A stretch of DNA of 64,000 nucleotides from Sinonovacula constricta (taxonomy: Eukaryota; Mollusca; Bivalvia; Cardiida; Solecurtidae), in contig CM017567.1 in assembly GCA_007844125.1 (NCBI GenBank), positions 43,235,562 through 43,299,561 on the forward strand. The letters run 5' to 3'. Position numbers and translations under genes: made by a program. The notes under the pieces were generated by a model. The model saw nothing but the letters and a program-made list of their open reading frames with translations. It was not told the origin of the DNA and searched no databases. Below, one piece after another: positions 24,912 to 33,857 of the stretch (the stretch's first letter is position 1; each line of letters begins with the position of its first letter).

Positions 24912-25863
24912 GCAACCCATCGGGTGGTAATTGGGTGTCTGGTGGCACAACGAGGAGTTCCTCGCACACAAAGCCTCGCCCAGGTACATCCATTAGGTAA
25001 TAGAGGACGGGTTCGTCAGGCTTCGTAACCGAGCGCCCTATCCGGTAGACCTCAAGGGACCACACGGGGTCTGTCGCACGTCGGCGGCCACCTTCCAGTT
25101 CGCCAGCCTGGTAGAGGTAGCGGACCCTGGCACTGGAGGGGAGCTTCTGCTCCTTGAGACCAACCGAACGGCCGGGAACAACCGAAGATGGTTTTTGTGA
25201 CACGGATTGGGTCTTAATGGCGTCCACAGGCCGTCTACCGATAAGCCTGGTCTATTCTCCGTTCAAGGCCGCTACAACCGAGGGTAGCCTACCAACCCAC
25301 GCCGTTGACCGCTCGCCCTCTGGCAGACGCATTTCGACTTCATACTGGTGCCCGAACAGGCGTTCAGCGAGTGTCCGGTTGAACCGCTCTACAATCCCCT
25401 GCTCACGGTGGATGTCCACAAGGCCGCGCCTGACTTCAACCCCGTGCTTAGCCAGAAGCTGGGACACATAGCACATGAACTTCCGCGGACCCCGCTTGTA
25501 GATCCGCTCGAAAGCAGCGGCGACCTCTTTAGCCTCCTTCGTAGTAAGCGGTTCAGCTGCTTTGAACCTGCTGGCCACATCGACAACAGTCAGGGCATAC
25601 TTGTATGTCTTCCGACGAACCGTGTCGTGTGGTAAGAATAAAAGATCGGCCTGGCGCACTTCGTTCGGTACTGAAACGTCGAACTTGGGCCTCGGTATGT
25701 GGCGCGGAGCGGTGAGGTAGATTTGCCAGATGGCCTGCTTTTTAAGGAAGTCCCGGGCCTTGGCCTCAGAAACCCTAGCCGCGGTCGCCAGTTTTTGAAT
25801 CGCCGTTATCCCCTTCCTGTAGCCCCTGGGGCTGTAGTATATTCTCGCGAGCTTCTGATACAT
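24901..25863 (-). pseudogene. Polinton-type (retroviral-like) integrase
   Basis: The first frame (25863-25252) gives the N-terminal region and the rve catalytic core: VRQADLLFLPHD, KYALTVVDVASRF, VRRGLVDIHREQGIVERFNR, LAERLFGHQYE. A shift near 25250 leads to a C-terminal SH3/chromo-like part (25227-24901): VRYLYQAGELEGGRRRATDP, VLYYLMDVPGRGF, LLVVPPDTQLPPD. The first Asp (QAD) and the Glu of the triad (GIVERFN) are present. The stretch where the family carries the second Asp looks shortened (KRGPRKFMCYVSQLL). The enzyme would join element ends to target DNA; this copy should be inactive. Confidence 0.85.
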
Positions 25864-25872
25864 GGAGATATT

Positions 25873-26121
25873 TCAAGAGCGTGAACAACACGCAGAAGCC
25901 ACAGGTTCGGGTAGCTGCCCAGTTGTTACCCAGAGGTTAGTCGGGTCTTCTAGCACTCTATCTGCGAAACTCCTCATGATCCTTTCATCCCTCCGCCAGC
26001 TATCGAGTGAATTATGCGCGACATCGATCATAGTGGAAGCTAAGGGCCCAGGAACTTTGTGCCGTCGAGCGGCATAGCCTACTTCTAGCATCTTAGTAAA
26101 CAGCTCCTCGGGAAGACCCAT
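25873..26121 (-). CDS. Unassigned 82-residue protein of the Polinton element
   Basis: An intact frame opens MGLPEELFTKMLEVGYAARR and ends CCSRS just before the integrase start, on the same strand. It has no stop, and its charge pattern suggests a small helical protein. No family was recognised. It may be a leader gene of the integrase unit or the remnant of a longer protein. Confidence 0.4.
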   Translation of the reverse strand: MGLPEELFTKMLEVGYAARRHKVPGPLASTMIDVAHNSLDSWRRDERIMRSFADRVLEDPTNLWVTTGQLPEPVASACCSRS

Positions 26122-26223
26122 GATAATGTATATAAGGCGTGGAAAAGAAGCGGAGACATTATTAATTAATCTGCTGCTCCAAGCGCTAATACGATAAATC
26201 CAATTTCTCTAGCTTGCTGGTCG

Positions 26224-26536
26224 TCAGAAAGATTGGTAGAAGTCAGTCAGCTGGGGCTTGGGCCCAATGGGATTAAGCTTTTTGTTAGGCATGACCAAAG
26301 CATACTCCTGCATGGCAGCGTCTACATCCTGAAAGGTTTAGACGGCGTGCCCTTGCCGGCGAAGCTCGTCCTGAATAAAATCGATGCGCTGGGTCCTTTG
26401 TTGGGCCCAAGCGGCCAGAGCGGCCTGAAGCTGTTCTAATTTACTACTTCCTTTCCGTCTGGACTTGCTTGGGTAGATATTGTTAGTCCATGCGATGGGG
26501 GTCGTGTCTATAAGAGTCGCGGGCTCCCATCTTCAA
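26224..26536 (-). pseudogene. Unassigned helical protein of the Polinton element
   Basis: The minus-strand frame reads WEPATLIDTTPIAWTNNIYP, KSRRKGSSKLEQLQAALAAW, QRIDFIQDELRRQGHAV, a TAA stop near 26341, then TFQDVDAAMQEYALVMPNKK, PQLTDFYQSF and a stop. The part around the first stop is strongly helical, possibly coiled coil. The start codon is lost: a TGA sits where a Met would be expected. The + strand frame 26233-26439 is its shadow. Function unknown. Confidence 0.5.
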
Positions 26537-27504
26537 TTCGAGGACAGGGGGTGGGGGGCAGCGGAGCCCTTAACCCTCCAAAAGATTCCAGCTAGGGCTA
26601 CTACGACACCAGCGATCATCAGAAAATGAGGCGTTGCTGAAGGTGGCGGAGGTTTGTGCTCGTCTGACGGGATGGGTGGCTTATGGTCGTTTACAGGGCG
26701 CTCCGCCTCCGCCTCCGCGCCCGCCTTAAGACTCCGCAAATAATCTAGGAGCTTTTGCTGTTTCCTTTTTCTAGCATCAGCTCCAGTCCGCCCAGCAGCG
26801 ACCCTTTTAGGGTCCTTGCTCCTAGTCACCTTCTCTGGCGGCGCCTCATCCTTTTGTTCTGGCGGCGCCTCCTCCGTCGGCTCCAAATCCGGTGTTCCCT
26901 CCGTCGCTGTGGTAGGTTCCGTCATCTTGCCTAGTAGATACTTGCTTGGATGCTTGGCAATGTTCAAAAGTGCTAAGCATTGCTGTAATAGGTGCTAAGT
27001 ACATGCCATAGCGGTGGTATAGCTCGCAGGTGATGGTAGTTAGGGCATGCCCAACGAACGGATCTGTCTCGAGGTCAGCGATCAGTAAATCCTGCCGAAC
27101 AGCCGGGATCGGGAGCAGCTGGCTAACCACCATAGTGTTAATCTGGAGCGATGCGGAGCCAAGAGTCTTTGTCATACAAGCCCCGAGTCGAGCCTCGTAT
27201 TGGGCGTAGAGCTTGCCCTTCTCCTCATCGGGTAGGCTATCGATCTGATCCGCAGAAATCTCTCTGCCTATGTACTGCCTTGACTGACCCCCATGGCAAG
27301 TGCGGCCAACCTCTGCCTTTGCCTTTGTCGTTCTGCGTTTGCAGGCTCCTCTCCGCCGTGCTCGTGGCCTCCAGAGCGAGCTATGGCCCACGCAGGCGGC
27401 GCCGGCTCGTCGGCAATAAGCTCGTCAATAATGTCATCTCATTCCATCGCTATGGTCACGCAGACACCGAGCCTAATTATGATGAAAATAAGGAGAGTCG
27501 CCAT
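26533..27504 (-). pseudogene. Two-membrane-segment Polinton protein, frameshifted
   Basis: The start MATLLIFIIIRLGVCVTIA is a hydrophobic anchor, followed by a TGA and an acidic, Pro/Ala-rich stretch (DDIIDELIADEPAPPAWA). The frame slips near 27275 into IGREISADQIDSLPDEEKGK ... LLIADLETDPFVGHALTTIT. It slips again near 26960 into KHPSKYLLGKMTEPTTATEG. After an acidic/Pro-rich and then basic linker it ends with HFLMIAGVVVALAGIFW, a second membrane segment. It lies 3' of the ATPase on the same strand. I cannot name it. A virion membrane or minor capsid-associated role is only a guess. Confidence 0.5.
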
Positions 27505-27542
27505 CCCTTCCCCGACGAAGACGGCAGTGATGTATAGGCGCT

Positions 27543-28158
27543 TCAAGTCAACACGGCATAACAACTTAGCTGCGAGGTATTAAACAGCAGCTTCGCGTGC
27601 TTCGTTTTGGCGAGCTGCTCCCGCACGGCAGGTCTGTCGGCTGCGGGTATGATGTCATTTTCATGCAAGCACTCGTCGAAACTATCCCGATCCTTGCAGT
27701 GGAAGAGAGCGACCCAACGCGTTCGCTCTCGAAGGTCTTTGAGGACGGCATTGTACCTCTGAGCCAGGACCCAAACCGATTGCTTGGCATGGCGGCCGCA
27801 GAATGCCAGCTCGGAGAGCATGTCTTTTTTTCTTGGTGAGCTGTTTGCTGGCGGCCATGTCATCAATGACATACAACGTCGGCTGACCCTGAAACACTCG
27901 GTAGAGAGCCCGCAAGATGTCATGAAGTCGTTCACCTGGATCTAGAACATAAACCTCATCGTCTGTCCAAACCCACGGGCGCTCCTGGTAGGTCCTGTCA
28001 TGCGTGGTAGTGGTACAGAGGATTACGATTTGATCGAAACGGCCGCGGAATGGGCCCTCGAGGAGGTCAAGCACGAATTGCGTTTTCACGTAGCCAGTCA
28101 TGCCGCAAATTATCGCCGAGTGGGGCTCTTCAGTAAATAGATGACACGAATCGTCCAT
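27543..28158 (-). pseudogene. FtsK/HerA-type DNA-packaging ATPase
   Basis: The frame starts MDDSCHLFTEEPHSAIICGM. The P-loop appears as GMTGYVKTQFVLDLLEGP, the Walker B as TLYVIDDMAASKQLTKKKRH. It slips near 27827, at a T-run, into LSELAFCGRHAKQSVWVLAQ, RYNAVLKDLRERTRWVALFH and EQLAKTKHAKLLFN. This order matches the A32-like packaging ATPases of Polintons and related viruses, which pump genome into capsids. The P-loop lacks the usual Gly before Lys-Thr (YVKT), so ATP binding should be impaired even without the frameshift. The start codon lies one base after the capsid gene's stop, as in an operon. Confidence 0.75.
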
Positions 28159-28159
28159 T

Positions 28160-29244
28160 CTAGATGTTGAGCTGTGCATCCATGATGAGAAAGAGGTAAA
28201 TGCTCAATGCCCCAGGAACTTCCGCTTCCTTGGCGAGCCGAATTGTGATCCTCTCGCTGGCGTTTTCGATCCGGCGGCCATTGCCATGCAAGCCGTCCTT
28301 ATCGCTGGACCTTAAGTCCAGCCAGAGATCGAACTCCTCTGTGAGGTACTTACCTAGGTTGCAGGCGTGGAGCCCGAGGTCCTTGGCCACCATGGCCACT
28401 TCAGGGTTCCGTTTTATTCCACCCGCCATAAGTTTTCTGACCTCATCCCAAGCCTGGTAAGGACGCATGCCTTGAGCATAGAGCTGGTTCGGGACAGTGA
28501 CCTCCACTTTCGTGATCTTTGGGTTATAGAAACCTTCGCTTTTGGCGTTCAAATGGTTGAGTCGGTTCCTCGAAGAGCATTAAGACCCCCTTCATCGAAC
28601 GAGCGGGGACATTCAGGTTTATGTTCCACAGCGTGTCGGACTTGAGGATCCTGTCATAAAAAATCGCCATCTTCCCTGCGCACTGGTTGCGGATGTTTTC
28701 GGCCAACTCTCGGTTGGTCACCATCTCGAACTCCAAGGCGATTCCCTCGATTGTGTATTTGGAGGCTCCGTCGGTCGCCCTGACAACCCGCCCGTAGTCG
28801 TTGAACGCGAGCTCGTACTCCAGCCGGTCCCCTAAGGCCGACTGGAAGAAAGGCATGTGGCTCTCAAGGAGCTCGAAGTCGAGCGGGACGTGGAAACGGT
28901 CGCCGTAAGCATTGTCTAAGGCGGCATCCTTTGCTCTATTTACCCGGTTTCCGGCGCCGATCCTTGTCCGAGTTATGTTTCGATCATCGGAGGTGTCGAT
29001 TCCCTGGTACTGAGCGTTGGCCCTCTCATTTTCCGTTTTCCAGAGATCTGTGTAGCATCCGAACACGTCGCTGTCATCGATGCTCATGACCTCGTTCCCG
29101 GAAACGCACTAACAGCTGCTGGTTCTGGTCGATCGTGGATGGGTTGTTAGTGATCACGACCGACTGGCGGATGGCCTTCGCCCCTAGGGGCTCTCTCAGG
29201 CGCCGGTGCGGATTGAGCTTTCGACCGTAAGCGCTTTGAAACAT
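28160..29244 (-). pseudogene. Probable major capsid protein (double jelly-roll type)
   Basis: It starts MFQSAYGRKLNPHRRLREPL and continues to NPSTIDQNQQLLVRF. The frame shifts near 29095 to GNEVMSIDDSDVFGCYTDLW ... FHVPLDFELLESHMPFFQSA. It shifts again near 28545 to FYNPKITKVEVTVPNQLYAQ ... LTEEFDLWLDLRSSD ... IYLFLIMDAQLNI and TAG. The beta-rich pattern, the length and the position directly before the packaging ATPase support a Polinton major capsid protein. At about 360 codons it is short. The junction at 29095 may mark a lost internal segment as well as a shift. The fold assignment is inference. Confidence 0.6.
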
Positions 29245-29280
29245 TTTGTATTGAACCCATTTACCCGTGTCTTCAATACA

Positions 29281-30439
29281 ATGTCTGACGAGGGCATCCC
29301 GCTGCTTGACTTCGATGACCGGCTGACGCCATTGGATTCGGCCACGGACGATATTGCAAATACCTCGCTCTTCACTGAATTACTTACTGGAACCGTTGAT
29401 GACTTTTACAACGGATTGGATGAGGGTCAGCCTCCCGCGGGTCGGGACTACCAAAAATTTATGATCGGCGGGAAGGGCCGGCGGTCGGGCTATTGTCCGG
29501 GATGAACTCGGCTTCACGGAGTGGGGGTTCCGCGATAGGCCTCCTGCTCTACCCGCCCAAACTGTTGCCCAAATACAGCGGACTGATAGAGAACTGGACG
29601 AAGGAATGCGCGCTAGTGCTGGCAAAAACATTGAGGTGGCAGATTTAAACAGAGCGACCTCCGCCCTTTCTGAAATGGAGGAGACCGCGCTGAAAACCAT
29701 CGAAGACCCGCCACTGGGGATATCGAGCCTGGAAGGCACCGAGTTAATGACGCGGTTCCGGGTGCTCAAAGGGCTCGACAAGGCTATGCAAACCCAGCGA
29801 GGGGAGCTCGTAAACAACCTAGCCAAACTTTCCGAGCTTGACCGGCATATCGACCGAGAGCATGAGAAACTAAGAGAGGCCGGCGATGACCCCGAGATGA
29901 AGAAGAGAATCATAGATCAGGGACCTCACGGATTAGCGGGCCGTGCGGCTGGAGGCGGCTTCGGCCAACCGGGAATCTCTCAGATCATAGATCAGCCGGG
30001 TTTGGGAAACCCTGCGGCGAACCCTGCAAGAAGACACCACGCTGGCTGAGCGGATCAAGACTCTCTTCCGAGAGCAAGGGATCACTCTCGTATCCATCCT
30101 CACAGCAATCGGGATGACCATTAGCACGCTCGTCTTAGCACTAACCGGTGGCTCTGCCCCCTCTCCCCACCCCCCGGCCCAACCAGGTAAGTGTTGCATT
30201 CGAGAGTGGATTAAAAAACAGATGTAAGCCCTTGGCGCTTTACTTGCAAAACTAGCGGAGAAGGCCGCGGCTGCTATCCCCGGCATCATTGGCAGCGTGG
30301 TTTCATGGCTGTTGTCGACCGCAGGAAAGGTAGTCGGATGGCTTGCCGACACACTTGGGCTCTACTTCTCGCAATTGGAGGTCTGTCACTGGTTGCAGCC
30401 CAAGAGTGGCTATCGAAGCGCAAGCCAAAGGGCAATTAA
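29281..30439 (+). pseudogene. Coiled-coil Polinton protein with hydrophobic C-terminus
   Basis: It starts MSDEGIPLLDFDDRLTPLDS, shifts near 29475 into AIVRDELGFTEWGFRDRPPA and runs through a long charged helix (MQTQRGELVNNLAKLSELDR). A short duplication around ATCATAGATCAG (29911 and 29986) accompanies another shift. The later part has LVSILTAIGMTISTLVLALT, a membrane-like segment, then LLAKLAEKAAAAIPGIIGSV, and ends WALLLAIGGLSLVAAQEWLS with TAA at 30437-30439. It is divergent from the capsid gene, 36 bases away, and overlaps the next minus gene tail to tail. Function unknown; a membrane-linked or entry-stage virion protein is conceivable. Confidence 0.5.
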
Positions 30440-31774
30440 CCCTATGGCAACCCCACTCACAACCAGAGCCTTTTTTTCCTCGGAGTGTGCTCGCGCAGCT
30501 TCACCGCTTCCTGCTGGCGCATCAGCTACTGCTTGACTGCTGCCAGGTGGTTTCGCTGCCGGCGGGTCCACCTGTGGCGGCCCTGCGATTTTGCCGTCAT
30601 GAAAGCTGCCATGTACCTGAGGATGCACTGCAGGAGAGTTAACCCCGCTGACTACACCGATTGAGAGGTTGGCTGGAGCCATTATTATTCTGTTGTTGTA
30701 GCCAGCAATGCCGAAAATGATGTTTAGGAGCATGTCACTCGGATCCATATACAATCCTGTTCCGAAGACCACGTTGAGCTCGCTTCCGGCGTACTGCAGA
30801 ACGCTTTGGTATCGGGTGATAGCGGCCTGGATGTCGACTGGAGAGTTGATCGCATACTCCAATGGGGCTAGGAATTGCTTTTGCGCCTCGAAGCCGCCTG
30901 CTATCTGGGACTTGGTTTAGGCCTTGGCCCCGAGCAGAGCCCACACGTAGGTCTGGATCGAGTCGTTGGTTCGCTCCATGCCGGCCTGAGTGAAGCCTTT
31001 CGAGACATCTAGTACGAACGTGCTCCAAGAACCATCAACTCCTGGATCTTGCTCGATAAACTCAGTGTTGGCCTTTTTCGGCGGCCGCCAGTCGCAAGAC
31101 GAAACCCCGCAATGGCGACCTACAGAGACCTCCTACCCGAACGTCATATGCTCGGGGTCTAGGCTTCCGGCATTCTGCCTGGCGACGTGTTTTTCCTCGC
31201 TGTCGTGTCGGAAGTCTGTCTGGGTCCACGCAACGTGCCTCTGATGTGGACGTCCCCCAGGCCGCGGCTAATGGGGTATTCTTTTTGGCGCCAGTCTGTC
31301 TGGGGGTCGACCCCGAATTTCTGGCCAAGCCGTTCATACGCTCTCCTGTCGTAAGTATTGTTGATGGGATCCCAGGACGAATCCTGGGGGAGGGCGCATT
31401 TCATTTCCGTTAGAACGCGACGGGTGGTGTAGTAGACATGGAAGAGGTAGACAGACTGAATGAGGGGGTGGCACGTCCCTCTGGTCCGTTCAGGTGGTCG
31501 TTGAATGAGACCCCGCAGCCTGCCGTTGCGCACCACACGGCGAAGTTCAGCTGGTTCTGCCAGAACTTCATCGGGCTATTGGTCCAATCTTGAACCATGG
31601 CCTCTGTTGTGATCTTGGGCAGTCGGTATTGTTGCCAGATATCGGGCAGGTGGCGGAGAAGGACTGATTGAGGCCTGCAGTGATCTTTAACTTGGACATG
31701 GTTCCGGCGTTAAGGTGCCGTGGGTACCCCACGACCTTATACTTGGCGCTGCTATTGAAGGTAAAGGCCTCCAT
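30410..31774 (-). pseudogene. Probable minor capsid/virion protein of the Polinton
   Basis: It starts MEAFTFNSSAKYKVVGYPRH, shifts into AMVQDWTNSPMKFWQNQLNF, AVWCATAGCGVSFNDHLN, then FHVYYTTRRVLTEMKCALPQ, RRAYERLGQKFGV. After more shifts and two stops it continues QFLAPLEYAINSPVDIQAAI, SELNVVFGTGLYMDP, APANLSIGVVSGVNSP, a Pro/Ala-rich linker and the hydrophobic end ALVVSGVAIGLIALWLALR. The start overlaps the divergent penton-like gene start (31791). I recognise it only as a protein typical of such elements; the minor capsid label is inference from context. Confidence 0.5.
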
Positions 31775-31790
31775 GGGTATCGTATGCAAG

Positions 31791-32440
31791 ATGTTTCAAA
31801 CTATCACCGATATAACAACAGGCCCGACATGTCTTCAACAGCCCGTAGACAACAGGGATGGAAGTTTGAAGATAGGCCAGCGGTCAGTCACCTACACTAT
31901 TGGCTGGTTCAACATCCAGCAGGCCGAGTTTGTCACCACGCCCGACAAAATAACCTTTATCCCCCCCCCCGGCCTTTGGTCCTTGCGTCAGCTCCAAGAC
32001 CACCTCGCACAGACCATTTCCGGCCTTTCACTCAACGTCGATCCGAAGACAGGGATGGTTGTGTCAAAGGTTCTCGATCAAGCTGGCTTTGTCCGGGTAT
32101 CCAAAGGGCTGCAGGATCTTCTAGGATTTGTAAAGTACCGTGAGACGTTTACTTCGAAGAAAGATGACCTAGGTGACCCCATTAAGCAGCTATTTGTCCA
32201 CCTGGACGAACTCAACACCACCAAGAACGCCTTGAACGGGGGTCCCAGTAGTCTGCTCGCTGTGGCCGCGGTCGGCAACCTGCCATACGGGGATATCATA
32301 ACATCTGTATTTCCTAACCCCGAGTTTAAACTCCTGAGACATGGGACGATGTCGGACTTAACACTCTCGTTAGTGATGAACGCGGATACAGAATAGACAA
32401 CCACGGGCTACCAGTGAGCGTTGTTCTTGAGTTGAAATAA
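31791..32440 (+). pseudogene. Penton/minor jelly-roll-like protein of the Polinton
   Basis: From MFQTITDITTGPTCLQQPVD the frame is open almost to the end: SVTYTIGWFNIQQAEF, ITFIPPPGLWSLRQLQDHLA, FVRVSKGLQDLLGFVKYRET, KQLFVHLDELNTTKNALNGG, SSLLAVAAVGNLPYGDI, LLRHGTMSDLTLSLVMN. A single shift near 32385 leads to RGYRIDNHGLPVSVVLELK and TAA at 32440. The short beta-strand rhythm and the terminal 'G..I.N.G.PVSVVLE' resemble penton-like single jelly-roll virion proteins of this class. It is the best preserved virion gene here. An earlier in-frame ATG (31773) is possible. Confidence 0.55.
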
Positions 32441-32476
32441 GTATCTTTGGTTCACACGGTGGGGGGGGGGGGGGGG

Positions 32477-32945
32477 CGCCCAGTGTGGACTTCGCTACCC
32501 GGGCTTACGTCGATGCTCTTGCTTCGCGACAGAGTGCGCCTGATCTGTCTCACTACATAAAAAAAGGATCAGGATGGCGATGTAGACCTAATGGAGAGGT
32601 CGGATCATGAACCTCGGCGACATCGAATTACCTTCGGATGCGGTTTCGGCGAGAGTGGTCGAGCAAGGGTGGAGGATCTTAAAGGGGGAAGTCCTCCTGA
32701 AAATTGGCGAAACAGCTTTGGAAGGACCCCTTAACCTTAATACCAACCGGATAGTGAATTTGGGTCGTCCAGTTCATTCGAACGATGCTGCAAACAAACA
32801 CTACGTTGACAGGCAAATTACCAAGCCAATAATTACCATTATAGCAGAGGAGCGCGGGCCCTTGGGCAGCGGCGAATTTCAATGGTCGTTCGGGTCAAAC
32901 TCGGATGGTAATAGCCATAGTAAAGTGGTGGTGGGCCGTCCCTAA
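32477..32945 (+). pseudogene. Fibre-like protein with repeated 'YVD' motifs, truncated
   Basis: After a G16 run the frame reads VDFATRAYVDALASRQSAPD, then shifts to MNLGDIELPSDAVSARVVEQ, ILKGEVLLKIGETALEG, LNLNTNRIVNLGRPVHSNDA and ANKHYVDRQI, ending with SGEFQWSFG and a stop at 32945. The pattern 'LNLNTNRIVNLG.P...DAANKHYVD' is typical of trimeric virus and phage tail-fibre shafts. The globular tip seems to be missing, because the frame stops right after the shaft. The upstream start lies in or before the poly-G tract and cannot be fixed. Confidence 0.6.
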
Positions 32946-33023
32946 AGCAGCAAGGGGGAGTGACCATACTTTTTTTGTTGTGGTTGGTTTAGGGGGTTAA
33001 CAGATGCGGCGAGGGGCATGGTT

Positions 33024-33047
33024 CCCCCCCCCCCCCCCCCCCCCCCC
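33024..33047. repeat. Poly-C tract of 24 bases at the right edge of the island
   Basis: It marks the change from GC-rich Polinton DNA to AT-rich host DNA. A second long run, G16, is at 32461-32476. Confidence 0.85.
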
Positions 33048-33544
33048 GCTGCTTGCCAAGATAAGGGATTTTCACTGATGTGGAAACTTTCTGTTGAGAG
33101 TGGCACCAGATGAAGCGGCGGTCGACTCCTAAATGAACAATAAAGAAATAAAGAAGTTTCACTGAAGTTAGAAGAACTGCTCACTTTTAATTATCATTTT
33201 TAAACTGTAAACAATATTATATTTGAATTATTAGCCTACTTTTTAATAAATGTTCCTTATGCATATTTGTCTTTTTTTCTCTTTAAAATACGTGATATAA
33301 CCACAACAATATCTACTATTCCACAAACACCAACTGACGATAATGAATAATAATTATAATAATAAATAAATAATAGTAGCAGTAGTAACGCAAACGTAAT
33401 AAAAATAACCAACCCTATGATTATCGTATTTTTACTACAACAACAACAACACAACAGAATATAACGCAAATCACAAAATAATTACGTTAATGTTAACAAA
33501 AAGCATGCTAACATAAGTTATAATGTAAATAAAAGCCATGAACA

Positions 33545-33635
33545 TAAATATGTGGTCGGTTTGACCGATTTCACAGGGCATTGTGGCCGGATTGACTTTT
33601 TTGTGGCCGGATTTATTTGTGGCCGGATTGACTGT
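33545..33635. repeat. Short tandem repeat with core GTGGCCGGATT
   Basis: The core occurs three times at spacings of roughly 20-25 bases (33583, 33602, 33618), with a diverged copy GTGGTCGGTTTGACC at 33553. It lies about 250 bases upstream of the MINDY4 start. Confidence 0.6.
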
Positions 33636-33759
33636 AACTCTCGTAGACTAAAAAAAATAGTTCTCTTCTATTTATGTACAGATTTTGTACGGTATTTACT
33701 TTACTGCTTGAAATAAAAATGCGTAGTGTTGTCAGCAAAAATAATAAAATATTTTTGAG

Positions 33760-33857
33760 AAATAACGTTTAGCTTAACGAGATCTCCAATGGAATGTTTC
33801 AAAATGGCTGCCACTGTGTACGTTTTTGAAGTTGATAATTAAATTTTTATTGAAATC
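33760..33857 (+). promoter_or_regulatory. 5' region of MINDY4
   Basis: The 100 bases before the start codon include CAAAATGGCTGCCACTG (33799-33815), which resembles a YY1-type AANATGGC initiator site. No TATA box was seen at a fitting distance. Confidence 0.3.

Larger units (their letters stand above)
24362..33055. mobile_element. Degenerate Polinton/Maverick-like (adintovirus-type) element
   Basis: The island differs sharply from its surroundings in base composition: it is clearly GC-rich between AT-rich flanks. Order: helicase-HNH (+), integrase, two unassigned proteins, a membrane protein, packaging ATPase and major capsid candidate (all -), coiled-coil membrane protein (+), minor capsid candidate (-), penton-like (+), fibre-like (+). 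An integrase of retroviral type, a packaging ATPase and capsid proteins together define the Polinton class of virus-like transposons. Missing are a type B DNA polymerase and a cysteine protease. The left edge cuts into the helicase. No terminal inverted repeat was recognised. Frameshifts and stops in all longer genes show a dead copy. Confidence 0.85.

Noticed and set aside
27293..27583. + strand 96-codon frame in the Polinton
   Set aside because: It is the shadow of the minus-strand membrane-protein gene.
30297..30642. + strand frames continuing past 30439
   Set aside because: The hydrophobic C-terminus in the third frame ends at TAA 30437-30439; the longer frames are shadows of the minus-strand gene.
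24362..33055. Bacterial contamination or a bacterial prophage
   Set aside because: The gene set (retroviral-type integrase with packaging ATPase and capsid-type proteins) fits Polintons, and the decayed frames are embedded in host repeats.
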